Shown: positions 20,467 to 35,400, counted from the stretch's first letter. The stretch: DNA of 64,000 nt from Forficula auricularia (GCA_024734495.1 JALMQS010000828.1:3769101-3833100), one strand, 5' to 3'. Numbers and translations: made by a program. Notes: generated by a model not told the origin, from the letters alone.

Positions 20467-23400
20467 TTAATTTAATTTTACTTGCATTTTTAATTCATAC
20501 CAATATTTAATTAATCTAATCAGATGAATTAAAAAAGCTAATGCAATTCCAAAAAAGTATAATATAAAGGCCATTTGCAAATCTTCTAAAACAAGCGGAC
20601 GAGGTTGAAGTGGTATTTCCTAAAAAAAAAAAAAAATTTACATAATATGTAAATCAAATTATTTTCTAATGTTTTGATCTTTACTTACTATATATATATG
20701 AATTTGCAAATTTCTAATAAAATAATTTAATTTTTTATTTAATTTGTTCGAAACGTTATTCTAGTATTTTCAAAGTTTATAATAGGAAAATAAGGACAAG
20801 TTTTTATGTGTGCCTTTTTTTTAATTCATCAGCCAACGTTTCGCCGATTTTGCCGACTTCTTCAGGGCATCAAATAGTCATGCCATATATTCGTCTAAAT
20901 TTTCTTGTTATTTCTGTTTTATATCTAATGTAATTGTTAATATAAATAATTTTTATAAAAAAAAAATAAAACCGACTTCAAAAAAATTAAATTCAACAAA
21001 AAAAATATAAAACTCAAAAATAAAATAAAATCCACTAAAAGGTATAAAATAATTATCTAATTTAGTTACAACTAAATGACGAAATATTAACATGAAATTA
21101 CTTTTTGAAGTCGGTGCCAAACATATACATTTTATGAATCAAACTCGACGGATTTTACTTAGTACGATTGGCGGGTACGCTCGCTTATATAGTTTGTTTA
21201 GCACCGACTTCAAAAAGTGATTTCATGTTAATATTTCGTCATTTAGTTGTAACTAAATTAGATAATTATTTTTTACCTTTTAGTGGATTTTATTTTATTT
21301 TTTTTATAAAAATTATTTTTATTTTTCTCTTTTTAGTGATGTTATTAATAGTGACTTAATATAATAACTTGCATCCATCTCGTAAGAGAAAGGGTCGGGC
21401 GAATGAATCAGAAAATGATTAATAAAATTCAATTCATAAATATAGAAATTCTCTAGAAACGTTTGCGGGTTTTAAATGAACGTTTTAAGATTGATTTTTT
21501 ATAAAAGATTTTATTTATTATAATTTCGATTAATTTGCTCATAAGAATTGGATATTTACGTTAATTCGTCATTGTTCATATCATCAGAACTTGACCAAAT
21601 TAATATGGGACCACCTCTAAGGTACCTTCTTTCCAATATAAAAAAAATATCGAAATCGGTTCATAAACAAAGAAGTTATGCCTAAACAAACATAGCAAAA
21701 TAGGTCCAATACCAATGAAAAAAAAAATTGCCATCCACTTGACATTACCATACAACCTGGCCCTTCTCCTTATATTTAACATTTAATAAAATTATTTATA
21801 ATCATGAGTAGGGGGGTTAGTTTTTGCATTTTTAGATTACTAGCGGGCCCACTGAGTGCTCCTATACTGAAATTTGGTTCAGTTTGGTACAAAAGGCTAG
21901 ATTTTCATTTTTTGACCCTACACCCCCCCCTTTTTGGGCAGTTAATTTTTGCATTTTTAGACTTCTGGGGGGTCCACTGATTATGTATACAAAATTTGGC
22001 TAGTTTGGTACAAGGGCCTAGATTTTCATTTTTTGACCCTACCCCCCCCCCCTTTGAGTGGTTAATTTTTGCATTTTTAGACTTTTGGGGTCCCAATGAT
22101 TATGTATACAAAATTTCGTTGTGTTTGGTAAATGGCCAAGATTTTCATTTTTTGACCCTACCCCCACCCCATTTTGGGCGGTTAGTTTTTGTATTTTTAT
22201 ATTTCTGGGGTCCCGCTGATTGTGTATACAAAATTTGGTTGAGTTTGCTTAAATATCCTAGATTTTTTATATTTAACCCCCTTCCACCCCCTTAATTTTG
22301 GGTCGATATGCACCAAAATCATAATCAGCTCTTAATCTCAATGGACCAAAACTACGTGTGAAATTTGGTTTCGATATTCACACTAGTTTTTTGGAGCTAG
22401 CTCGTCCACAAAAATTTGGTATCTCACAGACTAACTAACTAACAGACATTTTGACAAAACAATTATTATCTCGAAAAATATAATTTTTCTATGTTCACTT
22501 ATTAGGGCTTTTTTGTAGAGCGAAATGCCTAGTTTCGCTCAATTTTTTTTAATCAAAATATTTTCAGCCGTTTTTTAGATATTTCGAAAAAAAGAAGGAA
22601 AAAACCACTTTTTTCATGCACGATTACAATACTTGACCATACCCTGTATGGTAAATTAAAAAATGAATTTTAGGCTGACTGAATATTTTTTCTGGTGACG
22701 TGCCTGACCCCACCTCGGGGGCAAATTACAATTTTTTCTCAACTCTTATAATGGATTTAAATCAAACAGATAATTCAATTCAATTTATAAATTGATTTTG
22801 AATTTGAATTTCAAAATATATCATTGTTAGATAACAAAGTAAGAGCTATGCTGCTGCCATCTATAATTGTTTAACTCAATACATTTTTTCGTATATTTTT
22901 GCTAAACATATTACATATATAGGAATATAGGTAATTAAATATTTTATATATCGAATATTTGTTCTATTTGTGCTAATCTATAATAAATAAGTTACATATT
23001 ATAAAATAAATAAATAATTCAACAGAAAATCCACCAAGTAAGCTGGCTGAGTAAATTGCCGAGGTAAAGCAAAGATAGATTATATTGTCCCTTTTTATTC
23101 CTAATAGAAATAAAAGTTATTTACACTTTTTACTTCCTCTTTTAATATCATAACGTGTATATAATTATATATTTTAAAACTAATAAAGTTCTCAAAGTTC
23201 AATTAAATAAGCTGACGTGTTCTGATGTGGCCATCCACTTGACTTTACCATACAACCTGGCCCCTTGGGTACTTATATTTAATATTTAATAAAATTATTT
23301 ATAATCATGTATGGGAGGGGGTTAGTTTTTCCATTTTTAGATTCTTCTTCTTCTTCGAGTGCCATACCCGAAACGGGTGTCGGCTCCTCTCCACATATAC

Positions 23401-26400
23401 CTGTGCTGAGTGTGTTTAGTTGTTTTACACAGATATACGGGACCTACTTTTTAACGCCGGTTCCGAACGGCTAATTTGGAGAGGTTACTAGGCAATTATA
23501 CTCTTGGTAGGTTGCCATTACTTTCCAAGAGGAGGCGACTGCAAATATCTGCAGAGACTCGGTCTCGAACCAGCGATCTTCGAGTCAGCGACCCAACACT
23601 CTATCCACTGACCCACAGTCGGTTAGATTACTCTGGGCAAACTGATTATGTATACAAAATTTGGTTGAGTTTGGTACAAGAACCTATATTTTCATTTTTT
23701 GACCCTACACCCCCCACCCATTTTGGGCGTTAAGTTTTTGCATTTTTAGACTTCTGGGGTCGCACTGATTATGTATACAAAATTTGGTTTAGTTTGGTAA
23801 ATGGCCAAGATTTTCATTTTTTGACCCTAAATCCCCCCCCCCCTTTGGGCGGTTAGTTTTTGCATTTTTAGACTTCTGGGGTCCCACTGATTATGTATAC
23901 ATAATTTGGTTGAGTTTGCTCAAATGGCCTAGATTTTCATTTTTAACCCCCCCCCCCCGCCTTTATTTTTGGGTCGATGTGCACCAAAATCTAATCAGCT
24001 CTTAATCTCAATGCATCAAAACTACGTGTGAAATTTGGTTTCGATATTCCCTTTATTTTTTGAGCTAGCTCGTCCATAAAAATTTGGTAACTCACAGACT
24101 AACAGACTGACAACCAGACACTAACAGACATTTTGACAAAATACTTATTATCTCGAAAAAATAATTTTTTCGATGTTCACTTATTAGGGCTTTTTTGTAG
24201 ACCGAAATGCCATAGTTTTGCTAATTTTTTTTAATCAAAATAGTTTCAGCCGTTTTTGAGATATTTCGAAAAAAAGAAGGAAAAAACCACTTTTTTCATG
24301 CACGATTACAATATTTGACCATACCCTGTTTGGTAAAGTAAAAAATTAGTCCCAAAGCAAGGGACGAATTTCCTTCGTACACGTATATAGTTTTATCCGA
24401 ATATAGATATTAAAAAAAAATATTAGATTATAATTAAATTTAATTTATTTTCTTAGAAAGACGAACTGGTAAGCGAAATAAGTATGTTATAATGAAAGGC
24501 AGTCCAAATCATTTAAATTTTTTATTCAAATATCGACGTTTCGAGACCCTTTCTCTATTAATTACCCTGAAGAAGGAGAGAAAAGGTCTCCGAAACGTCG
24601 GTATTTGAATAAATAAAGTAAAAAAATTTAAATAATTTGGACTGCCTTTCATTATAACCTACTTATTAGATTATTATAATTCATGCTACTTTTAAACCAA
24701 TCAATTTTCACTTTAATTTTTTTCAAAATTAAAAAGTTAATGATCTCTTAAATGAAAATAATCTACCTATATATATATATAAAATTAAGGTTTTGTCTGT
24801 ACATTTGTCCAAATCACGTCAAATTTTGGTTGCACACGTTTCAAGCAAAGTTATGAACGAAAACACCCTCAACAAAATTCCTGTCTGTCTGTCTGTATGT
24901 ATGTCTGTTTCAGTGGTTTCCGGAAAAGTTGCTCACGATTCACGTAAAAACGGCTGAAGGGATTATTATGAAATTTCATATTTGCATCAGATGTCTTCTA
25001 ACTTACGTTTTTAGCTGTATAACGTTTTGATATTTTGACCCCAGAAGGGGTTTGGGGAGCTCACGAATGAAAATTATCAAATAACACCTAAACTATTAGC
25101 TCTACGGCAAATTTTATTATAAGCAAAGTTGTAGGGGATGTAATTTCTAACAACTTTTGTTTAAAAAAAATTCCCCAAAAACCACTCCAAAAGGGGAGGG
25201 GTCAAAATATGGAAATTCTTTCTCTTGGACTCAAACTCAACCAAATTTTGTATACATAATCTGAGGGACACTAGAAGGCTGGAAATGCAAAAACTAACCA
25301 CCCAAAATGGGGGTCAAAAAATGAAAATTCTTACCTGCCAGAGCCAACTTAGCCAAATTTGTATACAGTGATCTGAGGTCGCTTTGGGAGATTAGAAATG
25401 CAAACAAGCTGGGTGCGGGGTGTGGACGATGGTGGAGGTGCGGGGTAGTAGGGTGCTGAGGGTCGGGGTGAAGGCACGCGGGGGTGCGAATGGAAGGGGG
25501 GGAGTAAGACGGAGAAGGGGTGAAGGGGATGGTGCGGGGTGGAGTCCGGGGGCTAGGGCGGGGGTAGGGGTGCGGGGTGGGGGGGGGGTGCCAGGGGGCG
25601 GTGAGGTGGGGGGGGGGGTTGAGGTGCTGGGGTCGGGGGAGGCGGTGCAGGTGGAGGTCACGGGTGGGTGTGGGATGGTGGGGTGGGGGCGGGGGTTTGG
25701 CATGGGTGCGGGGGTGTTGGGTGGGAGTGGGGGGAGGGTGGGGTTCGTGGGTTGGGGGTCCAGGGGGCGTGCCTTGCAGCTAGTTTTCTATATTATGGAA
25801 ATGTCGTTTATTTAAAATACTTATTCAATAAGAATAAATTATAAATACAATTAATAAAAACACACATTTTACTCAATAATTAAAAATTTTCTCCTACTTA
25901 CCCTAAAGGCTCGTTCTTTTAATATTTTAATATGTGTCCGTTTTATGAAATTAATCAATCCTGATTCAACTAAATGATTCAAGCACCGATTGAATATTTG
26001 ACTCCAAACCTCGCCGATTTTATAGACATAAGCCAATCTATAACTGCTTGGACATTGAGACACTAAATGATCGCTAATGCCCAATGTTTCCGTTTCCAAG
26101 TCATCAAGACGAATTAACCAGCCTTTGTGAATTCTTACTGTTTCACTGATCTGAAGCTAAAAAATAAATTTTTATATTTGTTCTCAAGCAAAAAAAATGC
26201 ATTCTATTGATTTTTTATACTATTATTTTATTTTTAAGATTTCCCCAAGAATCGTTTCCTAAAAATGTATCGTAAAGATTTGAAGAACCAAGTCTTATGG
26301 TGATATCTGATTTTATTAAATCGTCCACTGTATCAATTTCTGGTCCGTATTGAGGTTTCATCAATGATGGAAGAAGTTTAACTTGCAGAGACATGGAAAA

Positions 26401-29400
26401 TAAAATACCCTAAAAAACAAAGTTAAAATGAAATAAATAAATTTCTAAATTTTATAATATAATTACTAAATGAAAATAATTTCTTGATTGTTTTACTATT
26501 ATGTAAAATAAATACAATTCTTTATAAAAACAAGACACAAATCACAAACGTTCAATAATAAGCTGACGTGTTCTGATGTGTGCCATCCACTTGACTTTAC
26601 CATACAACCTGGCCCCTCACTTATATTTAATATTTAATAAAATTATTTATAATCATGTAGGGAAGGGGGTTAGTTTTTGCATTTTTAGACTCCTGAGGGG
26701 CCCACTGATTATGTATACAAAATTTGGTTGAGTTTGGTAAATGGTCAAGATTTTAATTTTTTGACCCTGCAGCCCTCCTCCCCCCATTTTGGGCGGTTAG
26801 TTTTTGGATTTTTAGAATTTTTGGGTCCCACTGATTATGTATACAAAATTTGGTTGAGTTTGCTCAAACGGCCTAGATTTTTAATTTTTATTCTCCTCTC
26901 TCCCTTCATTTTCGGCGGTTAGTTTTTGCATTTTTAGTCTTCTGGGGTCCCACTGATTATGTATACAAAATTCGCTTGTGTTTGGTCAAATGGCCTAGAT
27001 ATTAATTTTTGACCCAGCACCCCCTCCCCCATTTTGGGCGGTTAGTTTTTGCATTTTTAGACTTCTGGGGTCCCTCTGATTATGTATACAAAATTTGGTT
27101 GAGTTTGGTCAAATGGCCAAGATTTTTAATTTTTAACCCCCCTCCACCCCCCTGGGTCGATATGCACCAAAATCTAATCAGCTCTTAATCTCAATGGACC
27201 AAAACTACGTGTGAAATTTGGTTTCGATATTCACACTAGTTTTTGAGCTAGCTCGTCCACAAAAAATTGGTAACGCACAGACTAACCAGACAACCAGACA
27301 GACTAACAGATATTTTGACAAAAAAATTATTATCTCGAAATATATAATTTTTTCGATGTTCACTTATTAGGGCTTTTTTGTAGAGCGAAATGCCATGGTT
27401 TCGCTTAATTTTTTTAATCGAAATAGTTTCAGCCGTATTTGAGATATTTCGAAAAAAGAAGGAAAAAACCACTTTTTTCATGCACGATTACAATACTTGA
27501 CCATACCCTGTATGGTAAAGTAAAAATTCAAAACCGGAGAAATTGACAATATTTGGTAAAGGTAAGTGTCCATTTGAGACAAAAAATTGTCTCGAAACTA
27601 GAGTCACAAATGGATAGGGGCCTGAGAGCACTCTCGGAGACAAGCCTGTGCCAGTATTCTGATTTCTCTCGAGATTATTTTTCCGAGGAGTGAACAGCGA
27701 TTGGAATTAGGCGTCTTTGGAATGATGTGGAATTATTTTGGAATTCATTAGGTAATGCCCCTTCATCTATTGTCTTATACTTGGAAGTGGAAGTGGAAGT
27801 AGGTAGGTGTACACGATATTAGGTCGCGGTTCATCTCTCGATTTTGTCTCAAGTCGACATGCTCATTCCTTAGGGAGGGGGGGGGGTGGTGTTGAGAATG
27901 GATGACTTATTGTAAGGGTATGGTTATAGTAAATTTGATATTTCTATTGGCGAAGAGAAATGAATGAATTCCAATGTTTTGAGAGTGTCAGGCCTTGATA
28001 TAGTCTTGAGGGGGCAGTTGGCATCCCTTGGTTTCATGTGAAAACCGAGCGATTCCAGTGAAATATGTATGAAATTGTATGAAATTTCATTTTGAATAGG
28101 AAGGTTATTTATGACAAGTTGATCGTTTTCGAGTTGTAAGCGAAAATCCGCAAAAAAAAGGGAAATTTTCACATTATTTTGCATTTTCTACAATGTTGCG
28201 TCACGAAATTTTGATGGGAAACCTCAGATTTCGATTTAGTGCTCTAAAAAACATATATATGCAAAAAATCATCACTATACCAAAAATTTCCCCATAGGAG
28301 CCCATTTGAGCACAATTTGACTGAACTAAAGTGGACACTTGCATTACTATTTAACCGACTTCAAAAAAAGGAGGAGGTTCTCTATTCGACTGATTTTTTT
28401 TTTTTTTTTTGTGCCTATATTACCTCATATCTCCGCCAATTGTGAACCGATTTTGAAAAAAAAAATTTGCATTGGGTTCGGTCTACCTTCCGATTTTTTT
28501 TCATAGGTATTAGACCTTTTTTGTTAGGTTTGCTCATACCTAACTTCTTTGTTTATGAACCGATTTCGATGATTTTTTTATTGGAAAGGGGAAAAATTTT
28601 TTTTGCATTGGGTTCGGTCTACCTTCCCATTTTTTTTTCATAGGTATTAGACCTTTTTGTTAGGTTTGCTCATACCTAACTTCTTTGTTTATGAACCGAT
28701 TTCGATGATTCTTTTTTCTTGGAAAGGGGGTGTCTTAGGGATGGTGCCATATTAATTTGGTCAAGTTCTGATGATATGATCACTATTAATAACATCACTA
28801 AACAGAGAAAAAAAAAATTTTAAGAAAAAATAAAACCGACTTCAAAAAAATTAAATGCAACAAATAAAATACACTAAAAGGTATAAAATAATTATTAACT
28901 TATTTAGTTACAACTAAACTACGAAATATTAACATGAAAATACTTTTTGATGTCGGTGCCAAACAAACTATACCTATAAGCGAGCGTACCAACCAAACGT
29001 ACTAAGTAAGATCCGTCGAGTGCGATTCATAAAAGGTATATGTTTGGCACCGACTTCAAAAAGTAATTTCATGTTAATATTTCGTAGTTTAGTTGTAACT
29101 AAATAAGTTAATAATTATTTTATACCTTTTTGTAGTATTTTATTTGTTGCATTTAATTTTTTTGAAGTCGGTTTTATTTTTTCTTAAAAATTTTTATTAC
29201 AGACAACAAATAATTAATCATTAATATCTCGTAATTTTTTCTATGTTCTATCTATAAACCTTTCTTGCACATCAAAACGTCATAGTTTCATTTTTTTTAT
29301 CAATATATTTTGAGCCATTTTTGAGATATTTCGAAAAACAACTCCTTTTTCATGCCCGATTACAATATTTGAGCATAGCTTGTAATTATTCGCACTTTTT

Positions 29401-32400
29401 GAAGGAACTAATAAAAAATATCGCATATATTAATGACCTCAAATTTTTTGCGCACTAAACAAGGGATTTCTGTATTTAATTATGTTTAGTTTATTTTAGA
29501 AGAAGAATATGAATGAATTTGTAATTGTGCGGGCTTACCTAAATATAGTAGACAAATAAACCGAATTCTTGATACAAAACTTTCAGGCAGTCTTGGTGTA
29601 GGAAATGATAGAAATGTACGAAAATTCTCCAAAATAATTAAACTAAAATCAGGTTTAATATGCCTTATAATGTTTTCTATATAGTCATTCATTACGATCA
29701 CTAAACATGAAAAAACTAGAAAAACTGAAAAAAGTTGATCATTAAGCGGAAAACAATATAAAATAGAGTATCTAAAAAATAAGTGTGTCAAGATAAATTA
29801 TTCGACCGTGAAATAACCAGTGGCGGATTAAGTGCTAAGTGGCCGGGGAGGGAGCATGAAGGTGTCCCCCTGGGATCGAATAAAAAATTCTTTAACAGCC
29901 CGGCCTCACTAAAATGTACCGTATGTGTTTTTCTATTTAGCCACTACTGTACCTATTAGTGTATTCTACTTGTGAAAAAACTCAAATAAGCTGACGTGTT
30001 CTGATGTGGCCATCCACTTGACTTTACAATACAACCTGGCCCCGTACTTATATTTAATACTCCCTCCGTCCGGAAATATGGTATACATTTCGCGATTTTT
30101 ATTGTCCGAAAATATTGTATACATTTGCGAAAAAAATCGAATAATACTAAAATTAAATATAAATAAACTGCAACGGATCGTTGCTAAACTTTATCCAACC
30201 TTTATTATTAATCAGATATCACTTGCTATTTGCAGTTCATGTTGACTTTAAGTAAAAAATAATGATCGATTCTCATTTAATAGTCGAGGAATAACCATTC
30301 TACATTGAATTTTGACGTTTCGGTTATTATTGGTAACCATTGCTGAAGACATGGAGGAATCGAATTAAAATCAAAAATAGTGATCGATTCTCATCTAATA
30401 CTTGAGGAATAACAATTCTACATTAGGTTTTTGACGCTTCGATTATTATTGGTAACCATTGCTGGAGACATGGAGGAAACGGCTTAAAATCAAAAATAAC
30501 GATTCGATTCTTATCTAATATTAGCGGAATAACCTTATTGCATTGCCTTTTTGATGATTTTGACTATTAATGGCAACCTCTACTGATAACGTGGAAGAAT
30601 CGACTTAAAATCAAAAAGACTAAATTCTTTTTTGGTAAACAACTCAAGCTTGAGTTGTTTGCCATAAATGAATTTAGTCTTTTTGATTTTAAGTCGATTC
30701 TTCCACGTTATCAGTAGAGGCTGCCATTAATAGTCAAAACATCAAAAATGGAATGCAATAAGGTTATTCCTCAAGTATTAGATGAGAATCGATCACTATT
30801 TTTGATTTTATCTCGATTCCTCCATGTCTTCAGCAATTGTTACCAATAAAAACCGAAACGTCAAAAATCCAATATAGAATGGTTATTCCTCAAGTATTAG
30901 ATCAGAATCAATCACTATTTTTGATTTTAAATCGATACCTACATGTCTTCAGCAAAGGTAACGGATAAAAACAACGCAGTTGCTATGGTTACTTATAAAA
31001 TTTCCTCCCAAATTTTTATCATTTCACAGCGAGAAGCCTAACCATTCTTAAAACAAGTTTAAATGAGCTATATTACCGATCAAATAAATAAATTTTAAAG
31101 TTGCTTCGCATTGGATAAAGTAAAAAATATTAAATTCATTTTATTATCACAATATAACTAAATACAAACCATTTTAGGGTAATCCAAATTTGGTTAAAGT
31201 GAAATTTACACTTGTTGACCGCTTCTTCTGAACATATATACTTTTCAACTAATCGACCCTCACGACAAAGTTTTTCTTTGCTCTTCAAATATTGTAATAT
31301 ATGTTGCAAGATACCATGACGTTGTTCAATAGTCAATTGATTCGATTTGGCATCTCTTCTTTGTAAATTCACGATTTTTGAGTTAAAATTTTCAATTTTG
31401 AATTTATAGCGGTGACTATTTTATTTTTCTTAAAAACCAATATTTGATCTTCAAATTCCAACACAACACAAAAGCAACGTCTGTCAAATATGTTAGGATA
31501 TTTTAGTTATCAATGTAAACAATAACAATATAATGAGTATTGTCAGTTGCTTTCGAAACTCTGGATAATCTAAGATTATTTTTCAAATGTATACCATATT
31601 TCCGGACGGAGGGAGTATTTAATAATATTATTTATAATCATGTAGGGGATGGGGGTTAGTTTTTCCATTTTTAGGCCCACTGATTATGTATACTAAATTT
31701 GGTTGAGTTTAGTACAAGAGCCTATATTTTCATTTTTTGAACATACATCCCCCCCCCATTTTGGGCGGTTAGTTTTTGCATTTTTAGACTTCTTGGGTCC
31801 CACTGATTATGTATACAAAATTTGGTTGAGTTTGCTCAAATAGCCTAGATTTTTAATTTTTAACCCGCCCCCCTCAACCTTTAATTTTGGGTCGATATGC
31901 ACCAAAATCTGTCAGTGTTGAAGCCATCACGCTCTCGTGGAAGGGAGTGTGTGCAGAAAGCGGTGCCTCCAACAGGAGAACTTATAGGGAAATCGCCATG
32001 CGCTAGAAATTGTATATAAAAAGAAAAAAAATTTTTTTTTGTAAATATATTATGTTAATATTCCTATAATTATGTAAATACTCCTGTAATTAAATTCACC
32101 CGACTATGTAAATATTTCTTGTTAGTGGAGGCTCCCACCTGCGTGGCCCAATAAACGAAAAATCAATAGACCAAAAGTACGTGTGAAATTTAGTTTCGAT
32201 ATTCACACTAGTTTTTGAGATAGCTCGTCCACAAAAATTTGGTAACGCACAGACTAACTAACTAACAGACATTTTGACAAAACAATTATTATCTCGAAAA
32301 ATATAATTTTTTCGATGTTCACTTATTAGGGCTTTTTGTAGACCGAAATGCCATGGTTTCGCTCAATTTTTTTAATCAAAATATTTTCAGCCGTTTTTGA

Positions 32401-35400
32401 GATATTTCGAAAAAAAGAAGGAAAAAAAACACTTTTTTCATGCACGATTACAATACTTGACCATACCCTGTATGGTAAAATAAAAATTAAACAAGATGTG
32501 CAAACTCGTAGATATCATAAGGGCAGTGGGGTAGCTAGAAAATTTTCATGGGAGGGGTCAATCCACAAAGCAAAATATCTAGTGGGAATTTGTTTTATTA
32601 AAACAAACATCCAGTTAAATTGTGCTTTTACCCGAAAATTCTTGGGGTAGTTCTAATTTCTTCGATCCTATATGTTTTTGGGTGTGCTGAATCTGAATCT
32701 GAGGTTTGCTAAGAAAATTTCGAAACGTTTTGTAGAAAATTTTATGAACTCTTATTTTGAAAAGGAAGGTAATTTACGAAAAGTTGATAGTTTTCGTGTT
32801 ATAAGCAAAAAACCGCCAAAAAAGATGAGTTTTTTTTTATCTTTTTTGCATTTTTGTCAATGTTCCGTCACGAAATTTTATTAGCAAACCTCAGATTCGG
32901 ATTCAGCACACCCAAAAACATAAAGGGTCGAAGAAATTACAACTACCCCAAAACTTTCCCACTGGTGATTAATTTAACTGGACTAAAAAGGTACTTCAAT
33001 AAATTAAAAAAGATAACTTTTAAGGAGTTAGGTGCTGGTTCTAGGTGAAACATTTTAATATAATAATAAAACTTGAGCAAGATACGAGGTAGGTTTCACA
33101 AAAAGAAATAAAACAAAAATTGAGTTTTGAATTCGATATATTTCTGGGGTTAGCCCATCATCAGGAGTCAAAGAAAACGAATTCAAATCTCAATTTTGTT
33201 TTATTTCTTTTTTGTGAAACCTACCTCGCATCTTGCTCAAGTTTTATTATTAAATTAAAAAAGAACATAATTCTTGATTAAACATATGAAACATATTTAT
33301 TACGGTTAGTTTGCCATAAGAAACGGTTTATCGTTGCCGTTACTCAACCCATGAGCCCTGCCCTGGGTGGGGGGGTCCTGACCCCCCCCCCGTGGCTACG
33401 CCTCTGCATAAGGGAGAAGTGTTTTTTGATGAAAACAAAGAAGTCAGACATGAATTAACAATAAGAGAAGATTTCATTTGTTGCCTCGACTCGGATTCGA
33501 ACCCGGGTCCACTTGATTAGCAGGCTGGTACGCTAACCCTTCGGCCAACCCGACCCACTTTTTTTTTTTATTTATTGTCACCAGGAACAAAGCCCATTTA
33601 GACAGCATATCAGTAAAGTGTTAGTAGGGTTAGTGAGGGAGCCGAGTTTTAGCCCGTTTTATATGGTAGCCAGGATCGAACCCCGGCCTTCCGCTCCAAC
33701 ATCGTCATCATCGATTCCGAAGCGGGGCCAGCGCGTTATCCAGCTCGGCTATCCCGACTCCCCTATTAATTCTTAAAAGGGGGAAAAAGTTCAAGATTGT
33801 TGAGTAATTGAGGCCAAGAATGTATTGTAGAAATAATAAAAAAGATTAAAGGTGTTTCGTCGCATAGTGGAATTGTCTTTTGAGAAAGAGTGATAAGATG
33901 GGCCACTGAGGAAGTCGAAATAAATCGTCGAAACGTCTGGCCCATTTAATAAAAACTCTGTTTATGATTTATTGTCCAATTCCCTACTATTCCTGTTTAA
34001 TTGTTATTTATTATGAATGCGAGTGATGAAACGTTGATAAATAATATTATGTAGGTACCTATATAGAGCAAGAAATTTTAAACCAATTTACCCTGCCAAA
34101 ATAATTAATGAATTTGCAAGAAATAAAGCAAGATAGAAATTCATGTAAAAAAATGTAGTTTTTTTATAAATTTATTTAATGTGTTATAGTGTGTAATTTT
34201 TGATTACTTTTCTTTTTTATTGACAACTTATGGTAGTTTTTTCACAAATGCAAAAATTCAAGAAGTCTTTTAAACTTGGAATATAAGTCATTAAAAACAT
34301 AATACACATACTGTTAAAATTTGAATACGATTTACCACACCAAACATGAAATAATTGCAATTAAAAATGACATTTTTAACATAGAGTAGATAGGGAAAGG
34401 ATCGGGATATGATCATTATTTAATTTTTTATCATTGAAGGACTTTCACAAGCTTGATGAAAAACTAATATGTGTTAGAATAATATATTCGGAGTAACTTG
34501 AAAAAATATTGAAATTATTTACCACGTAGTTTTGATAAAAAAACAAAAAAAAACATATTTGAGCGATTATTTTTAATGGATGGGATATAAGCACAATGGC
34601 TTAGAAACGATCCGGCAAGTATGTGTGTGTCCATATGGAGATTTTGTAGTGTGAGTGGACAGTCACGTTAAAAAAACATAACCTAAAATTTTAGTTCCGT
34701 TCATATTTATAGAGTGGTTACGAGGCTAAAACTTTTTGTGTGGATTGTCGCGAAAAAACCTCCTTAATATGAGTTTTCTTGAAAAAAATTGTATTCCTTG
34801 AGTTTAAAATTTTTACCGCTTGGGGCCCCACTTGACTTGATCCGCCACTGAAAATTAAAGTAATTTCTAACGATCAAAACCAGGGAGATAGGGGTGATGC
34901 GTACAAAGCTTACTTGATGTATTGTTAATCGTTTTATTGTTTGTATTTATATTTATATGTTGATGTTGTTGTTAAATAAATGTTTTAAATGAGATTACGA
35001 GTTCTTAATTAATATGATCGTAATATTGGCGCCTGAACAATGTGAAATGATAAGAAAACCTAGTAGACCACTAGCGAAGAGGAATAAGAAAAATGATTTT
35101 GCGTAATATGGAAATAACGAGGGGGAGATATCGAAGATCAAGGATCATATAAAAAAGGTGAGCATAGAGGTAATGGATTTGGGAGAGAGGTGAATAAATT
35201 AAAAATGAATTCGAAAAAATAATAAAAAAATTAAGAGATGATTTGGAAGAGGAAAAAAACAAGAGGATAGAGTTGGAAGAAATAATAAAAAGGAAGGAAA
35301 ATTCGGAAAAGGGAAGTGATTTCGAGATTAATAGGAAAATTCAATTAACGAGACGTGGGAAAATTCCTTCCGGTGTTTAGAGCTTCCCAGGAAGATCCGA

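Larger units (their letters stand above)
30060..31615 (-). mobile_element. Stowaway/plant-like mariner element
   Basis: Termini CTCCCTCCGTCCGGAAATAT and its exact inverse at 31584-31615, extended to about 32 matching bases, flanked by TA on both sides (30058-30059, 31616-31617). CTCCCTCCGTCC is the hallmark of plant Stowaway MITEs. The host repeat reads continuously across the TA when the element is removed. Inside are a transposase fragment and a second inserted repeat (about 30150-31131). Confidence 0.85.
29985..32487 (+). repeat. HINE-like element, copy 4, interrupted
   Basis: Starts at 29985 (AAGCTGACGTGTTCTGATGT) and is broken at 30058 by the mariner-type element. It resumes at 31618 with tandem units and ends with the hairpin near 32455-32487. 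A further insertion replaces bases at 31916-32153. Confidence 0.75.
29818..34850. mobile_element. Possible hAT element, ends only
   Basis: CAGTGGCGGATTAAGT at the left and, inverted, CAGTGGCGGATCAAGT at the right are good hAT-type termini in correct orientation. The 8-base flanks (GAAATAAC, AAAATTAA) do not match, so these may belong to two different elements. No transposase was seen between them. Confidence 0.4.

Noticed and set aside
25392..25815. Open frames of 68-131 codons on both strands
   Set aside because: They arise from the G-rich block, with Pro/Gly/Arg-rich low-complexity text and no splice or start context.
33480..33560. Possible tRNA-Ser gene
   Set aside because: Lacks a proper long variable arm and acceptor pairing; treated as SINE head.
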